DNA from: Citromicrobium sp. UBA3494
GTDB lineage: Bacteria > Pseudomonadota > Alphaproteobacteria > Sphingomonadales > Sphingomonadaceae
Direction of reading: 5' to 3'
Length of the DNA stretch: 64,000 bases
Assembly (NCBI GenBank): GCA_002377695.1
Contig: DFQH01000001.1
Span: forward strand, 322,093-386,092
Made by a program: the position numbers and the translations under genes. The notes beneath the pieces were generated by a model. That model did not search any database and was not told the DNA's origin. It worked only from the letters and a program-made list of their open reading frames with translations. Position 1 is the first letter of the stretch. Each line of letters opens with the position of its first letter. Positions 54,071-63,391 of the stretch are shown here, in pieces.

Positions 54071-54298
54071 GCTTGCCTTCATGCGCAAGATTCTAAAGTC
54101 TGCATATCGGATCGGGATGACATGCCTTTGGGCTGTTGACGCCTTTTTGCCATATTCCCATACCGACCAGCCCGGATAGAGACCGATTTGGCTCAACCCC
54201 TCGCTCCCGGCGGGACCGTCCGGCACGACCGACCGTTTCAGTGGGCGAAAGCCCGCACTGCGGCCCAAAGCCGCGACCCTACTAAGGAGAGAATACCC

Positions 54299-54859
54299 GT
54301 GAAGTTCAAGACTGCCCTTGCCGCCGCCGCCGCGTTCACCCTGGCGACTGCCGCCCAGGCCCAGATGGGCCCGGAAACCGGCGCAACCGTATATGAAAGC
54401 ACGGACGGCGAAGTCGGCGGTGTGATCGGCACGATCGTACAGATGGACGGCGAAACCATCGTCGTCGATATCGACGGCATGAAGGCATCGCTGCCCGCCG
54501 GTGCGTTCGGCGAAGGCCCCGAAGGGCCGGTGATCGCCGTTACCAAGGCACAGCTCGTGCAGATGCTTCAGGCCCAGAACGAGCAGGCCGTGGCCGCGCG
54601 CGATGCAGCGCTGGTTGCCGATGCGGCGGTGTTCGATTCCGAAGGCGCGCAGATCGGCACGATCCAGTCGGTCGACGGCGATACCGCGGTTCTGGAAATG
54701 ACCGAAGGTGCCGTCAGCGTTCAGCGCGAACAGTTCGCGGCAGACCAGAACGGCGTGCTCCTCGTGCTCATCCCGCGTGCGGACCTCGTGGCCGCGCTTG
54801 GCGGTGAGTCCGCACCTGCACCGCAGGGCGGCGAAATGGCCGAACAGGACGCCGAATAA
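54299..54859 (+). CDS. Exported protein with two PRC-barrel-like repeats
   Basis: The gene starts at GTG after AAGGAG. The 186-residue product has a signal peptide (MKFKTALAAAAAFTLATAAQA) and two related units: about 28-90 (GVIGTIVQMDGETIVVDIDG... VIAVTKAQLVQML) and 107-167 (AQIGTIQSVDGDTAVLEMTE... LLVLIPRADLVAAL). Each has the hydrophobic pattern of a PRC-barrel-like fold. The function is unknown. It ends with an acidic tail and is followed by a terminator. Confidence 0.75.
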   Translation: MKFKTALAAAAAFTLATAAQAQMGPETGATVYESTDGEVGGVIGTIVQMDGETIVVDIDGMKASLPAGAFGEGPEGPVIAVTKAQLVQMLQAQNEQAVAARDAALVADAAVFDSEGAQIGTIQSVDGDTAVLEMTEGAVSVQREQFAADQNGVLLVLIPRADLVAALGGESAPAPQGGEMAEQDAE

Positions 54860-54900
54860 GCGAGTTTCCCTCGGAGCCACCACTCTCGAGGGTCGCAAGG

Positions 54901-54938
54901 GGCGGGTCGCATGCCGAAAGGTGTGCGGCCCGCCTTTT
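54901..54938 (+). terminator. Rho-independent terminator
   Basis: GGCGGGTCGCA and TGCGGCCCGCC form an 11-bp stem (one G-T pair) with a loop of 12 bases and then TTTT. It lies about 40 bases after the stop of the exported repeat protein and just before convergent parC. Confidence 0.75.
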
Positions 54939-54973
54939 CGTTGGCGCCCTTGCCACCCCGGGTTAGCGCAAGA

Positions 54974-57268
54974 TCAGAAACGATTATCGCGCGGGAAGCC
55001 GTTGGGCGGCATCCGGCCCGCGCCGCCACGCGCGACCTTCCACTGCCACATCTCCGGCTCGGTCCGGGTGCGTTCGCCCGTTCCGCCCATCTGCCAGCTG
55101 AGGCCATCCTCCAGCCGGAAGGTGGTGACATCGGCCATGCCGCCATCGCGGTAGCGTTGCAGCTGCACGCCCTGCCCGCGCTGCATCTCGGGCATTTCTT
55201 CCAGATTGAAGACCACCAGCTTGCGGTTGTCCCCCACCACGGCAACGTGATCGTGCCCTTCGCCGATATGCGCCACCTTGGCGAGCCTGGCGTCGCCCTT
55301 CAGCGTCATCACCGCACGGCCCTTGCGCGTTTCGGCCAGCAGATCGTCGCTCTTGATGACGAAGCCCTTGCCCGGCGTGCTGGCAAGCAGCAGCCGCTCG
55401 CCCGGTGTGTGCGCCCAGGCGGCCACGATGTGCGCGGCATTGTCGATGTCCAGCGTGGTGCGCACCGGCTCCCCAAAGCCGCGCGCGCCGGGCAGCTTGT
55501 CCGCGCCCAGCGTGAAGAAGCGCCCGTCGTCGGTCGCGATCAGCAGCTTGTCGGTGGTCTGTGCGTGGAACACGAAAGCGAGTTCGTCGCCTTCCTTGAA
55601 CTTCCATTCCTGCGTCAGGTCCACATGCCCCTTCGCCGCGCGGATCCAGCCGCGCTGCGACATGATGACCGTGATCGGCTCCTTCTCGATCATCGCGTCC
55701 ATGCTGAATTCGACCGTGGGCGCGGCCTCGGCAATCGTGGTTCGCCGCGCGCCCAGATCGGTGGTCTTGGCGTAATCCTTCTGCAGCGTCTTGAGGTCGC
55801 GTTTCAGGCGGCGCTTCTGCTTGGCCGGATCGGCGAGCAGCGCTTCCAGCTCGCCCTGTTCCTTCAGCAGGTCGTCCTTTTCCTGCCGCAGCTGCATCTC
55901 TTCCAGCTTGCGCAGACTGCGCAGCCGCATGTTGAGGATCGCCTCGGTCTGCCGGTCGGTCAGTCCGAACTCCGCCATCATCACCGGCTTGGGCTCGTCC
56001 TCGGTCCGGATGATCTCGATCACCCGGTCGAGGTTGAGGAAGGCGATGATGTAGCCTTCGACCAGCTCCAGCCGCCGCGCGATCTGTTCCAGCCGGTGCC
56101 GCGAACGGCGCTGGAGAATGTCGATCTGGCTGGCGATCCAGTTCTGCAGCAGCTCCTTCAGGCCCATCACCAGCGGCGTGCGCGTGGCATCGAGCACGTT
56201 CATGTTGAGCCCGAAGCGCGTTTCGAGGTCGGTCAGCCGGTAGAGCGACTCTTTCAGCAGTTCCGGATCGACGTTGCGGCTGCGCGGGACCAGCACGATG
56301 CGGATCTGTTCGTCGCTCTCGTCGCGCACGTCCTCCAGGATCGGCACCTTCTTGTCCGCGATGACCTGCGCGATCTGTTCGATCAGCTTGCCCTTGGGCA
56401 CCTGGTAGGGGATTTCACTGATGACGAGCTGCCACTGGCCGCCGCCCAGCCGCTCTATCCCCGCCTCGCGGTCTTGCTCGCTCGCTGCTTCGGCGGCATG
56501 GAAACGCGCACGGATGCGGAAGGAGCCCCGACCGGTTTCGTAAGCTGCGCTGATCGTTTCCGGGCTGTCCACGATCAGGCCACCGGTGGCAAGGTCCGGA
56601 CCCTGCATCAGCTGCATCAGCTCGGCATGCTCGATCGCGGGCTTGTCGATCACCGCCAGCGTTGCTGCGATCACCTCGTCCACATTGTGGCTGGGGATGT
56701 TGGTCGCCATGCCCACTGCGATTCCGCTGGCGCCGTTGGCCAGCAGGTTGGGGAACAGGCCGGGGAAGATGAGCGGCTCTTCTTCCTCGTTGTTGTAGGT
56801 CGGCACGAAATCGACAGTGCCTTCGTCGAGGCCCGCCATCAGCGCCATCGCCGTCCGGGTCAGCCGCGCTTCGGTGTAGCGGGCGGCGGCGGCGTTATCG
56901 CCGTCGATATTGCCGAAGTTCCCCTGCCCTTCGACCAGCGGGTAACGCAGCGAGAATGGCTGCGCGAGGCGCACCATCGCGTCATAGACGGCGGTATCGC
57001 CATGCGGGTGGTACTTGCCCAGCACCTCACCCACCACGCGGGCGGATTTCTTGTACGCAGTGTCCGGCCCAAGGCGCAGCTGGCGCATCGCCCATAGCAG
57101 GCGGCGGTGGACCGGCTTCAGGCCATCACGCAGATCGGGCAGCGAACGCGCGGTGATCGTGGACAGCGCATAGACAAGATACCGCTCGGACAGCGCGGTT
57201 TCGAACGGCGCATCGACGATTGCAGAGAGGGAATCGGGCTCTTTCGAACCATTTTCAGCGGAAGCCAT
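54974..57268 (-). CDS. parC: DNA topoisomerase IV subunit A
   Basis: ParC breaks and rejoins DNA in topoisomerase IV, separating daughter chromosomes. The 764-residue protein has [19 protein letters not shown] near residue 40-58, the [14 protein letters not shown] quinolone region near 88-101 (Thr at the usual Ser) and the active Tyr in AAARYTEAR near 128-136. The C-terminal six-bladed pinwheel (about 500-745) is present. The length fits ParC rather than GyrA, and the pinwheel lacks an evident GyrA box. The C-terminal tail is Gly/Pro-rich. Confidence 0.93.
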   Translation of the reverse strand: MASAENGSKEPDSLSAIVDAPFETALSERYLVYALSTITARSLPDLRDGLKPVHRRLLWAMRQLRLGPDTAYKKSARVVGEVLGKYHPHGDTAVYDAMVRLAQPFSLRYPLVEGQGNFGNIDGDNAAAARYTEARLTRTAMALMAGLDEGTVDFVPTYNNEEEEPLIFPGLFPNLLANGASGIAVGMATNIPSHNVDEVIAATLAVIDKPAIEHAELMQLMQGPDLATGGLIVDSPETISAAYETGRGSFRIRARFHAAEAASEQDREAGIERLGGGQWQLVISEIPYQVPKGKLIEQIAQVIADKKVPILEDVRDESDEQIRIVLVPRSRNVDPELLKESLYRLTDLETRFGLNMNVLDATRTPLVMGLKELLQNWIASQIDILQRRSRHRLEQIARRLELVEGYIIAFLNLDRVIEIIRTEDEPKPVMMAEFGLTDRQTEAILNMRLRSLRKLEEMQLRQEKDDLLKEQGELEALLADPAKQKRRLKRDLKTLQKDYAKTTDLGARRTTIAEAAPTVEFSMDAMIEKEPITVIMSQRGWIRAAKGHVDLTQEWKFKEGDELAFVFHAQTTDKLLIATDDGRFFTLGADKLPGARGFGEPVRTTLDIDNAAHIVAAWAHTPGERLLLASTPGKGFVIKSDDLLAETRKGRAVMTLKGDARLAKVAHIGEGHDHVAVVGDNRKLVVFNLEEMPEMQRGQGVQLQRYRDGGMADVTTFRLEDGLSWQMGGTGERTRTEPEMWQWKVARGGAGRMPPNGFPRDNRF

Positions 57269-57372
57269 CGGCTCGCCCTATCACCGGCTCGCCCTGGCAA
57301 GAAGCGCGGAACGCAAAGCTTTCCCCGCCCGTTTCCCCCATGAAAGCACATTCAAGACGAAAGGACTTCATC

Positions 57373-57918
57373 ATGGCCAAGCGCGTTATGATTCTCGCCA
57401 CCAACGGCTTCGAGCAATCCGAGCTGTTCGATCCCAAGCAGAACCTGGAAAATGCAGGCATCGAAACCGAGGTCGTCAGCCTCGAATCCGGTGAAATCAA
57501 GGCCTGGGACAAGGACGATTGGGGCAAGACCATCAAGGTCGACAAGACCGTGGACGACGTCGCCAACTGCGAAGGCTACGACGCCCTCCTCCTCCCCGGC
57601 GGCCAGATCAACCCGGACCTGCTGCGCGTCAACGACCGCGCCGTTGCGATCGTCCGCGAATTCAACGCTGCGGGCAAGCCGATCGCCGCGATCTGCCACG
57701 CTCCGTGGCTGCTGATCGAAGCCGATCTGGTGAAGGGCAAGACGCTCACCAGCTATCACTCGATCCGCACCGACATGAAGAATGCGGGTGCCAATGTTGT
57801 GGACGAGCAGGTCGCCGAAGACGGCAACCTGATCACCAGCCGCAATCCGGACGACATTCCTGCATTCTCGGATCGCCTGATCAGCCGCGTGCTGGAGAAG
57901 GTGCCCGAAGACGCATAA
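57373..57918 (+). CDS. PfpI/DJ-1-type intracellular protease or deglycase
   Basis: The 181-residue protein starts MAKRVMILATNGFEQSEL and has the conserved catalytic AAICHAPWLLIEA (Cys near residue 104) and LLLPGGQINPD near 70-80. DJ-1/PfpI proteins remove damaged groups from proteins or act as chaperones. The stop is followed by a clear hairpin. It is divergent from parC, and a GAAAGGA lies before the ATG. Confidence 0.92.
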   Translation: MAKRVMILATNGFEQSELFDPKQNLENAGIETEVVSLESGEIKAWDKDDWGKTIKVDKTVDDVANCEGYDALLLPGGQINPDLLRVNDRAVAIVREFNAAGKPIAAICHAPWLLIEADLVKGKTLTSYHSIRTDMKNAGANVVDEQVAEDGNLITSRNPDDIPAFSDRLISRVLEKVPEDA

Positions 57919-57941
57919 GCGTCTCGAAAAGCTGGAATTAC

Positions 57942-57975
57942 GAAGCCCGGTCGCAGCAATGCGGCCGGGCTTCTT
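57942..57975 (+). terminator. Intrinsic terminator after the PfpI gene
   Basis: GAAGCCCGGTCGCA and TGCGGCCGGGCTTC form a 14-bp stem (one G-T pair) around a GCAA loop, 23 bases after the stop. The following TTCGTG is only weakly T-rich. Confidence 0.65.
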
Positions 57976-58032
57976 CGTGTGGGCCTTGTCCGCCCGTCCG
58001 GACCTAACGCACCCGGCCTGCATTGTTCGGGC

Positions 58033-59736
58033 ATGATCCTGCTTCGCCTCGCCACCCTCGCTGCGGCCATCGCCGCGCTGTTCTCCGTCCTGCTGGGACC
58101 CGCCAGCGCGCAGTCCGAACGGGAGGTCGCGCAGAGTTCCTCACCCCTGGTCTATCAGGTCGAAACGCTGCGCAACGGGGACGGCGCGGGGGAGCCGCAG
58201 CTGTTCCTCGACACCCCGATGGGCCTGATCGAAAGCTTCATGGTGGCTGGCGAGCGCGAGGAATGGGGCCGAGCGGCCGACGCGCTGGATTACGCCAATA
58301 TCGAGCGAAGCCGGACAGATATCCCGCGCGAGGAGATCGCCCGGCAGCTCTATCACCTGATGAACACCACCGTCGCGATCGACTGGGCAACCCTGCCCGA
58401 CCGGCCCGATGCGATGGACACCGATGCCAGCAGCAAGAACCCGATGGCGGGCGTCGCACGCCGATCGCTCAGCGTGGCAACGCTCGAACTGGGCAACCGG
58501 CGCATCCCCATCCGCCTCGCACGGGTGCAGGCTCCGGGCGGCGAGCCGGTGTGGGTGTTCAGCCGCCAGACCGTGGCCAACGTGCCTGCTCTCTACCGCG
58601 AATACGGCCCGACGCAGTTCGAGCAGATGCTGCCCGCGCCGCTGCGCAAGCAGGCCGTCTGGACGCTGGCCTGGTGGGAACTGATCGCGCTTCCGCTGGT
58701 GCTGATCGTCGCAGCGCTGGCCGGCCTTGCGACCTATCTCGGCATTCGCCGTTTGCGCGAAGGATACGATACGGACACGAAGATCGGCGGCGTGCTGCAG
58801 GCGGTCCATCTGCCTGTCACCCTGCTCGCCTTTGCCGGCACCTTCGCGCTGGTCCGCAATACGGTGCTGCGCCTGTCGGGTCCTGCGAAGGACCTGCTCG
58901 ATCCGTTCCAGCTGATCCTGGTGATCGCCGCAATCCTTGGCATCGTTCTCGCAGCCATAGAGGCACTGTTCGAATTTGCGACCAACCGCCGGACCGACGA
59001 GCTGGAAGCCCCTGGCAACCATCAGGACCGCAACTTCTACACCAAGATGAGCGCGATCCGCCGGATCGTCACCGCGCTGCTGCTGCTCGCCGCGGTCGGC
59101 TTCCTGCTTGTGGCGAGCAATATCGCCGACACGCTCGGCTTCTCGATTCTGGCCTCTGCCGGCGTGCTGGGCCTGGTGCTCGCCTTTGCCGCGCGCAAGG
59201 TGCTGGGCGACATCATGGCGAGCGTGCAGATCGCCTTCGCGCAGACCGCGCGGATCGGCGATGCGGTGCAGTTCGAAGGGCAATGGTGCTTCGTCGAGAA
59301 GATAGGCTTCACCCACCTGCGCCTGCGCACGTGGGACGAACGCCGCGTGATCGCCCCGGTCAGCGCGTTCACCAACGAAAGTTTCGAGAACTGGACCAAG
59401 CAGGACGCGAGCCTGATGACCCATGTCGAGCTGCAACTCGACAACCGCGCCGATGTGGACGCGCTGCGCGAGGAATTTCGCAACTACGTGCAGCAGGACG
59501 AGGACGTCGTCGATCCCGAGGATGCGGTGTGCGAGGTGGTCGGGCAGGACGCGCGAGCCAAGACGGTTCGCTTCATGGCGCGCGCCGCCGATCCCAAGAC
59601 GGGGTGGAGCATGCACTGCCGCGTGCGTGAACACATGCTCGCCTTCGCGGCGCGACTCGATGCCACGATCGAGCCCACCCCCGCCTATTTCGCGCGTGAA
59701 CGCGAGGTCAGCCTGGAGGCGCAACCGGACTCGTAA
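58033..59736 (+). CDS. Mechanosensitive channel, MscS family, with N-terminal domain
   Basis: The 567-residue protein has a signal peptide (MILLRLATLAAAIAALFSVLL...SAQ), a periplasmic region to about residue 205, four membrane helices (about 215-235, 255-280, 290-312, 340-365) and an MscS core: SAGVLGLVLAFAARKVLGD near 378-396 (the pore helix) and GDAVQFEGQWCFVEKIGFT near 410-428. Such channels open under low osmolarity to spare the cell. The long N-terminal part is unlike the short E. coli MscS and may sense something else. Confidence 0.88.
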   Translation: MILLRLATLAAAIAALFSVLLGPASAQSEREVAQSSSPLVYQVETLRNGDGAGEPQLFLDTPMGLIESFMVAGEREEWGRAADALDYANIERSRTDIPREEIARQLYHLMNTTVAIDWATLPDRPDAMDTDASSKNPMAGVARRSLSVATLELGNRRIPIRLARVQAPGGEPVWVFSRQTVANVPALYREYGPTQFEQMLPAPLRKQAVWTLAWWELIALPLVLIVAALAGLATYLGIRRLREGYDTDTKIGGVLQAVHLPVTLLAFAGTFALVRNTVLRLSGPAKDLLDPFQLILVIAAILGIVLAAIEALFEFATNRRTDELEAPGNHQDRNFYTKMSAIRRIVTALLLLAAVGFLLVASNIADTLGFSILASAGVLGLVLAFAARKVLGDIMASVQIAFAQTARIGDAVQFEGQWCFVEKIGFTHLRLRTWDERRVIAPVSAFTNESFENWTKQDASLMTHVELQLDNRADVDALREEFRNYVQQDEDVVDPEDAVCEVVGQDARAKTVRFMARAADPKTGWSMHCRVREHMLAFAARLDATIEPTPAYFAREREVSLEAQPDS

Positions 59737-59779
59737 GCTTCGATAAACGAACGCCAATCTCCCCAAAAGCGCATCGCGC

Positions 59780-59808
59780 TTGCGAGTGTGGCCAAATTAA
59801 GGCATTAT
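59780..59808 (+). promoter_or_regulatory. Sigma-70-like promoter candidate for the DUF4349 gene
   Basis: TTGCGA, a 17-base spacer and CATTAT fit a sigma-70-like promoter upstream of the DUF4349 start at 59853. The -10 box overlaps the first of two palindromes. Confidence 0.4.
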
Positions 59809-59836
59809 TGTGGTCACAATATGATGGTCGCATCAT
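59806..59836. promoter_or_regulatory. Two adjacent palindromes before the DUF4349 gene
   Basis: TATTGTG-GT-CACAATA (59806-59821) and ATGATG-GTCG-CATCAT (59821-59836) are inverted repeats of 7 and 6 bp side by side in the 5' region of the DUF4349 gene. The first overlaps the proposed -10 box, as operators often do. Confidence 0.45.
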
Positions 59837-59852
59837 GATGGGGAGAGAGTTC

Positions 59853-60776
59853 ATGTCTGCTAGCCGTTCCATCCTGCTGGGGACTGCCGCCGCGCTCGCG
59901 CTGGCCGCCTGTTCGGAAAGCAGTTCCTATGAAACCACCGAGGCGATCACGACCGCCGATGTGACGGAAGAAGCGGCGATGGATATCGAGCCGCCGCCTC
60001 CGCCCCCTGCCGCCCCCGGCGCGGACGAAGGCGGCGCGAGCGAAACCAGCTCGCTACCCGACATCCCCGCCGCGGCCCCCAAGATCGCCTATGTCTATTC
60101 CTACGGCTTCCGCGTCGCGCGCGAAGACATCGCGCCCTTGCAGGAACGCCACGCCGATATGTGCATCAAGCTCGGCCCGCTCACCTGTCAGGTCCGCTCG
60201 CTCGAACAGAACGGCGCAGAGGACGATTATGGCTACGGCCAGCTCGAACTCTCGGTTGCCGCCGACCGCGCGCGCGAATTCGGGCGCGACCTCGTCGCCG
60301 CTGCCCAAAGCGAGGGCGGCGACCAGGTCTCTTCCAGCATCGAAGGGGAGGATCTTTCCAAGCAGATCGTCGACACCGAAGCGCGCCTGCGCAGCCGCGA
60401 AGTGCTGCGCGACCGGCTGATGGAAGTGCTGCGCACCCGCAAGGGCAGCGTGCAGGAACTGGTCGAGGCCGAACGCGGTGTGGCGCAGGTCAACGAGGAA
60501 ATCGACCAGGCGCGCAGCTGGCTGCAGGAAATGCGCGGGCGCGTCGCCTACTCGCGCATCACCGTGACCTATCAGAGCGAGGGTGCCGGGCCCGGCGGCT
60601 TTTTCGAACCGATTCGCAAGGCCATCGGCTCGATCGGTCCGGTCGCGGGCAACGTGATCGGCGGGCTGATCCTGCTGCTGACGGTCCTCGTGCCCATCGG
60701 CCTTGTCGGCTTCGGCATCTGGATGCTGGTGAAGCGGGTGCGGCGGCGCGAGGAACCCGTGGAGAAGGCCGACTAA
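59853..60776 (+). CDS. DUF4349 domain lipoprotein
   Basis: The 307-residue protein has a lipobox (ALAAC, Cys near residue 20) after a signal sequence, a Pro-rich linker, then the DUF4349 domain (about 77-250) with coiled-coil helices (DTEARLRSREVLRDRLMEVL) and ends with a membrane helix (about 262-290) and a basic tail. The role is unknown. GGGGAGAG lies before the ATG. Its stop shares the bases CTAA with the convergent ferredoxin gene. Confidence 0.85.
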   Translation: MSASRSILLGTAAALALAACSESSSYETTEAITTADVTEEAAMDIEPPPPPPAAPGADEGGASETSSLPDIPAAAPKIAYVYSYGFRVAREDIAPLQERHADMCIKLGPLTCQVRSLEQNGAEDDYGYGQLELSVAADRAREFGRDLVAAAQSEGGDQVSSSIEGEDLSKQIVDTEARLRSREVLRDRLMEVLRTRKGSVQELVEAERGVAQVNEEIDQARSWLQEMRGRVAYSRITVTYQSEGAGPGGFFEPIRKAIGSIGPVAGNVIGGLILLLTVLVPIGLVGFGIWMLVKRVRRREEPVEKAD

Positions 60777-61102
60777 CCCCGGCTCATATCGTGCGCGTCG
60801 GCGGGGATGGTGACTTCCAGCCCGTCGAGCGCATCGGTGAGCACGATCTGACACGACAGGCGGCTGGTGGGGCGCACGCCGTAGGCGAGGTCGAGCATGT
60901 CTTCCTCGTCCTCGCTCGCCTCGGGCAGCTGGGCGAACCATTCCTTCGCGACAAGCACGTGGCAGGTGGAACAGGCCATCTGCCCCTCGCATGTGCCCTC
61001 CAGCGGCATGCCCGCCGCCTGGCCTACGCGCAGCAGCACATCGCCAGACTGCGCCTCGGCCTCGACCCGCTCGCCGGTGGATTTGATGAAGGTGACTTTC
61101 AT
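60773..61102 (-). CDS. fdx: 2Fe-2S ferredoxin, ISC type
   Basis: The 109-residue protein has the adrenodoxin-like pattern C38-x5-C44-x2-C47 and C84 (CEGQMACSTC, RLSC), with a DEEDMLDLAYGVRPTSRLSC region typical of Isc ferredoxin. Its start overlaps the cysteine desulfurase stop (ATGA). It supplies electrons for Fe-S cluster building, here perhaps with one of the desulfurases. Its stop overlaps the DUF4349 stop. Confidence 0.9.
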   Translation of the reverse strand: MKVTFIKSTGERVEAEAQSGDVLLRVGQAAGMPLEGTCEGQMACSTCHVLVAKEWFAQLPEASEDEEDMLDLAYGVRPTSRLSCQIVLTDALDGLEVTIPADAHDMSRG

Positions 61103-62184
61103 GCTTGCGAGTCTGCCGCTTCGACGATGATCGAGCAAGCGCGCTGCATGTCCTCGCGCGTCGTGTAGCGCCCCCAGCCCAGCCGAATCGAGGATTTGGC
61201 CTGCGCATCGCTCAGCCCGATGGCGCGCAACACGTGGCTCGTCCGCCCCGATCCGCTGGCGCAGGCCGACCCGGCGGAGAACATGACCTCGCGGCATTCG
61301 CTCATCAGGCGGGCGACGTCGAGGCCATCCCTGCGAATGTTGAGACTGCCGTGCCAGCGCTGCTCGGCACTGCCATTGAGCGTCCAGCCGGAAAACGCAT
61401 CGCGGGCGATCTGCCACAGCTCTTCGACATGCGCGGCGTCTTCTTCCTGTCGCTCGACCGCCAGCGCCGCTGCCGCGCCGAACCCGGAGCACAAGGCGGG
61501 CGAAAGCGTGCCCGAGCGCAGGCCCTGCTCCTGCCCGCCCCCTTCGACATGCGGGATCAGCGACAGGCCATCGCGCACCCACAGCGCGCCGATCCCCTTG
61601 GGGCCGTGCAGCTTGTGCGCGCTGACCGCGATCATGTCGGCTTCTTGCGGGAGGGCCATCTTGCCCGCCGCCTGCACCCCATCGACCAGCAACAGCGCCC
61701 CGGTTTCCTTCGCGCGGCCAGCCATCGCGGGGATGGGCTGGATCGTGCCGATCTCGTTATTGACCTGCATCACGGCCAGCAGACCGACATATTTGGGCAT
61801 CTCGACATCGGGCGCGATTACGCCATCCGGGCCGACGGGCAGCTGGGTCCAGTTGCCGTTGGCTTTGACCGTATCGATCACCGCCGCATGCTCGATCGCG
61901 CTGAAGGCGATGTGCTCGCCCGAGCGGATGGCGGCATTGCCCCGGATCGCAAGGTTGATCGCTTCCGTGGCGCTGCCGGTGAAGATGACCTGCCCGCCGG
62001 GCGGGAACAGCTGCGCCACCTGTTCGCGCGCCACCTCGACCGCCGCCGCCGCCATGCGGCCCATGCGGTGCGGGCTGTGCGGATTGCCGAAGGTCTCGCT
62101 CTCCGGCCCGCCGAGCCAAGCAAGCATAGCCTCACGCGCTTCCGGCGCGAGCGGAGTGGTGGCCTGGTAGTCGAGGTAGATCAT
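61099..62184 (-). CDS. Cysteine desulfurase (IscS/NifS type)
   Basis: The 361-residue PLP enzyme has the PLP Lys in SAHKLHGPKG (Lys191) and the persulfide Cys in SAGSACASGSGRTSH (Cys308). MYLDY-like IYLDYQATTPL opens it and NNEIGTIQP is normal. It takes S from cysteine for Fe-S clusters or tRNA thiolation. A repeat separates it from a second desulfurase upstream. Confidence 0.93.
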   Translation of the reverse strand: MIYLDYQATTPLAPEAREAMLAWLGGPESETFGNPHSPHRMGRMAAAAVEVAREQVAQLFPPGGQVIFTGSATEAINLAIRGNAAIRSGEHIAFSAIEHAAVIDTVKANGNWTQLPVGPDGVIAPDVEMPKYVGLLAVMQVNNEIGTIQPIPAMAGRAKETGALLLVDGVQAAGKMALPQEADMIAVSAHKLHGPKGIGALWVRDGLSLIPHVEGGGQEQGLRSGTLSPALCSGFGAAAALAVERQEEDAAHVEELWQIARDAFSGWTLNGSAEQRWHGSLNIRRDGLDVARLMSECREVMFSAGSACASGSGRTSHVLRAIGLSDAQAKSSIRLGWGRYTTREDMQRACSIIVEAADSQA

Positions 62185-62197
62185 TTCTCTCTCATAA

Positions 62198-62283
62198 CGT
62201 CATTGCGAGCGAAGCGAAGCAATCCAGTGCGGAGTGCGAGACGCCCTGGATTGCCGCGGCGACTGCGTCGCCTCGCAATGACG
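62198..62283. repeat. Palindromic REP-like repeat between two cysteine desulfurase genes
   Basis: CGTCATTGCGAG at the left and CTCGCAATGACG at the right close an inverted repeat of 86 bases: left arm 62198-62227 ends AATCCAG and right arm 62246-62283 starts CTGGATTGCC. The inner part has small mismatches. This sequence type, CGTCATTGCGAGCGAAGCGA, recurs in many bacterial genomes as a mobile palindromic element. It ends seven bases before the stop of the upstream desulfurase. Confidence 0.85.
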
Positions 62284-62289
62284 ATAGCT

Positions 62290-63363
62290 TCAAAGCGAAG
62301 CCCAAGCCTCAGCAAACGCATCCAGCTCCTCGGGCGTCGTGCTCCACCCCATGCTGACCCGGATCGTGCGCGCGGCGACATCGTCGGGCACGCCGAAGGC
62401 ATCGAGCACACGGCTTTTCTTGAGCGTGCCCGAAGAACACGCGCTGCCTGCCGAGACGGCAAAACCCATCGCGTCGAGGCGGATCAGCTGGGCCTGAGCG
62501 CTCATCGTGGGGTGGGCGATCGCGAATATGCCGGTCGTTCCACAAGCGGCCCCAAGTGAAACAACCTGACCAGTCTTCTCGATTGCCTTTTCAAATTCCC
62601 ATCGATCGTCACGCGTGGTCGGCCATTCTTCGACGCCACCACATTGGAGAGCCGCTGCCATGCCGAGAACTGCTGGTAGATTTTCGGTCCCTTGGCGGTA
62701 GCCGCGCTCATGCCCCCCAACTGGCTCAAGGACAGAGAATTCCCTTACCAGTAGAGCTCCGGCGCCAATTGGTCCGCCAAATTTGTGGGCTGATATCGCA
62801 ATCAGGTCGGCCTTCGGTAAATCGAGCTTTCCAGCGCTTTGTGTGCAATCCGCCAAGAGACTGGCATTCGCCTCAGCCGCCATCGTCTGAAACTTATCTT
62901 CTTTAAGCCAATACCAGTTCGATCCGACCTCGGGGTTTATATGCTGGACAGCAAGCAACGCTCGACCTTCTCGGGACAAATGTCGCTCAAGAATATCGTA
63001 GTCCAGCTCCCCGCCTTGCAGCAGGCCATGATTGTCGATCGGCAACACCTCCGCATCGGGCGCTGCACGGAACACCGCATCGTGCTCCACCGCACTCACA
63101 ATGCGCCGGTCAACCTTCGCCCGGTTGAGCGCGATCCACAGCGCCTCGCTCGCCCCGCTGGTGAAGATCACCTCGCCGTCCCACGCCAGCGCCGCCTTCA
63201 CCCGCGCGCGGGCATCCTCCAGTGCCTGTTTGGCCTTGCGCCCCTCGGCATGCGGAGACGACGGGTTGGCCCAGATCGCGAACCCCTCCTCCATCGCGGC
63301 CTTGGCCTCGGGCCGCAGGGGTGAGGTGGCAGCATGGTCGAGATAGATGCGCGGCTTGCTCAA
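62290..63363 (-). CDS. Cysteine desulfurase paralogue with a mosaic interior
   Basis: The 357-residue protein has the PLP Lys194 in SAHKFGGPIG and the Cys309 in SAGSACSSG. The usual NNExG motif reads INPEVG near 142-147. The middle part (about residues 118-278, bases 62530-63010) is markedly richer in A/T and has different codon use from both ends; two 60-base lines there hold about 43-55% G+C against about 70% outside. It may have come in by recombination from a distant relative. The function is probably still cysteine desulfurase. Confidence 0.88.
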   Translation of the reverse strand: MSKPRIYLDHAATSPLRPEAKAAMEEGFAIWANPSSPHAEGRKAKQALEDARARVKAALAWDGEVIFTSGASEALWIALNRAKVDRRIVSAVEHDAVFRAAPDAEVLPIDNHGLLQGGELDYDILERHLSREGRALLAVQHINPEVGSNWYWLKEDKFQTMAAEANASLLADCTQSAGKLDLPKADLIAISAHKFGGPIGAGALLVREFSVLEPVGGHERGYRQGTENLPAVLGMAAALQCGGVEEWPTTRDDRWEFEKAIEKTGQVVSLGAACGTTGIFAIAHPTMSAQAQLIRLDAMGFAVSAGSACSSGTLKKSRVLDAFGVPDDVAARTIRVSMGWSTTPEELDAFAEAWASL

Positions 63364-63391
63364 GCGATGCTCGCCGGGATGCTCGAAGTAA

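Noticed and set aside
54071..54298. Possible small genes between cca and the repeat protein
   Set aside because: Short frames only; none has a ribosome binding site or signal-like sequence.
52847..54898. Long minus-strand open frame across cca and the repeat protein gene
   Set aside because: It is antisense to two supported genes and has no recognisable domain.
54911..57097. Long plus-strand open frame across parC
   Set aside because: It is antisense to parC, which matches a known family over its full length; high GC produces many such long shadow frames.
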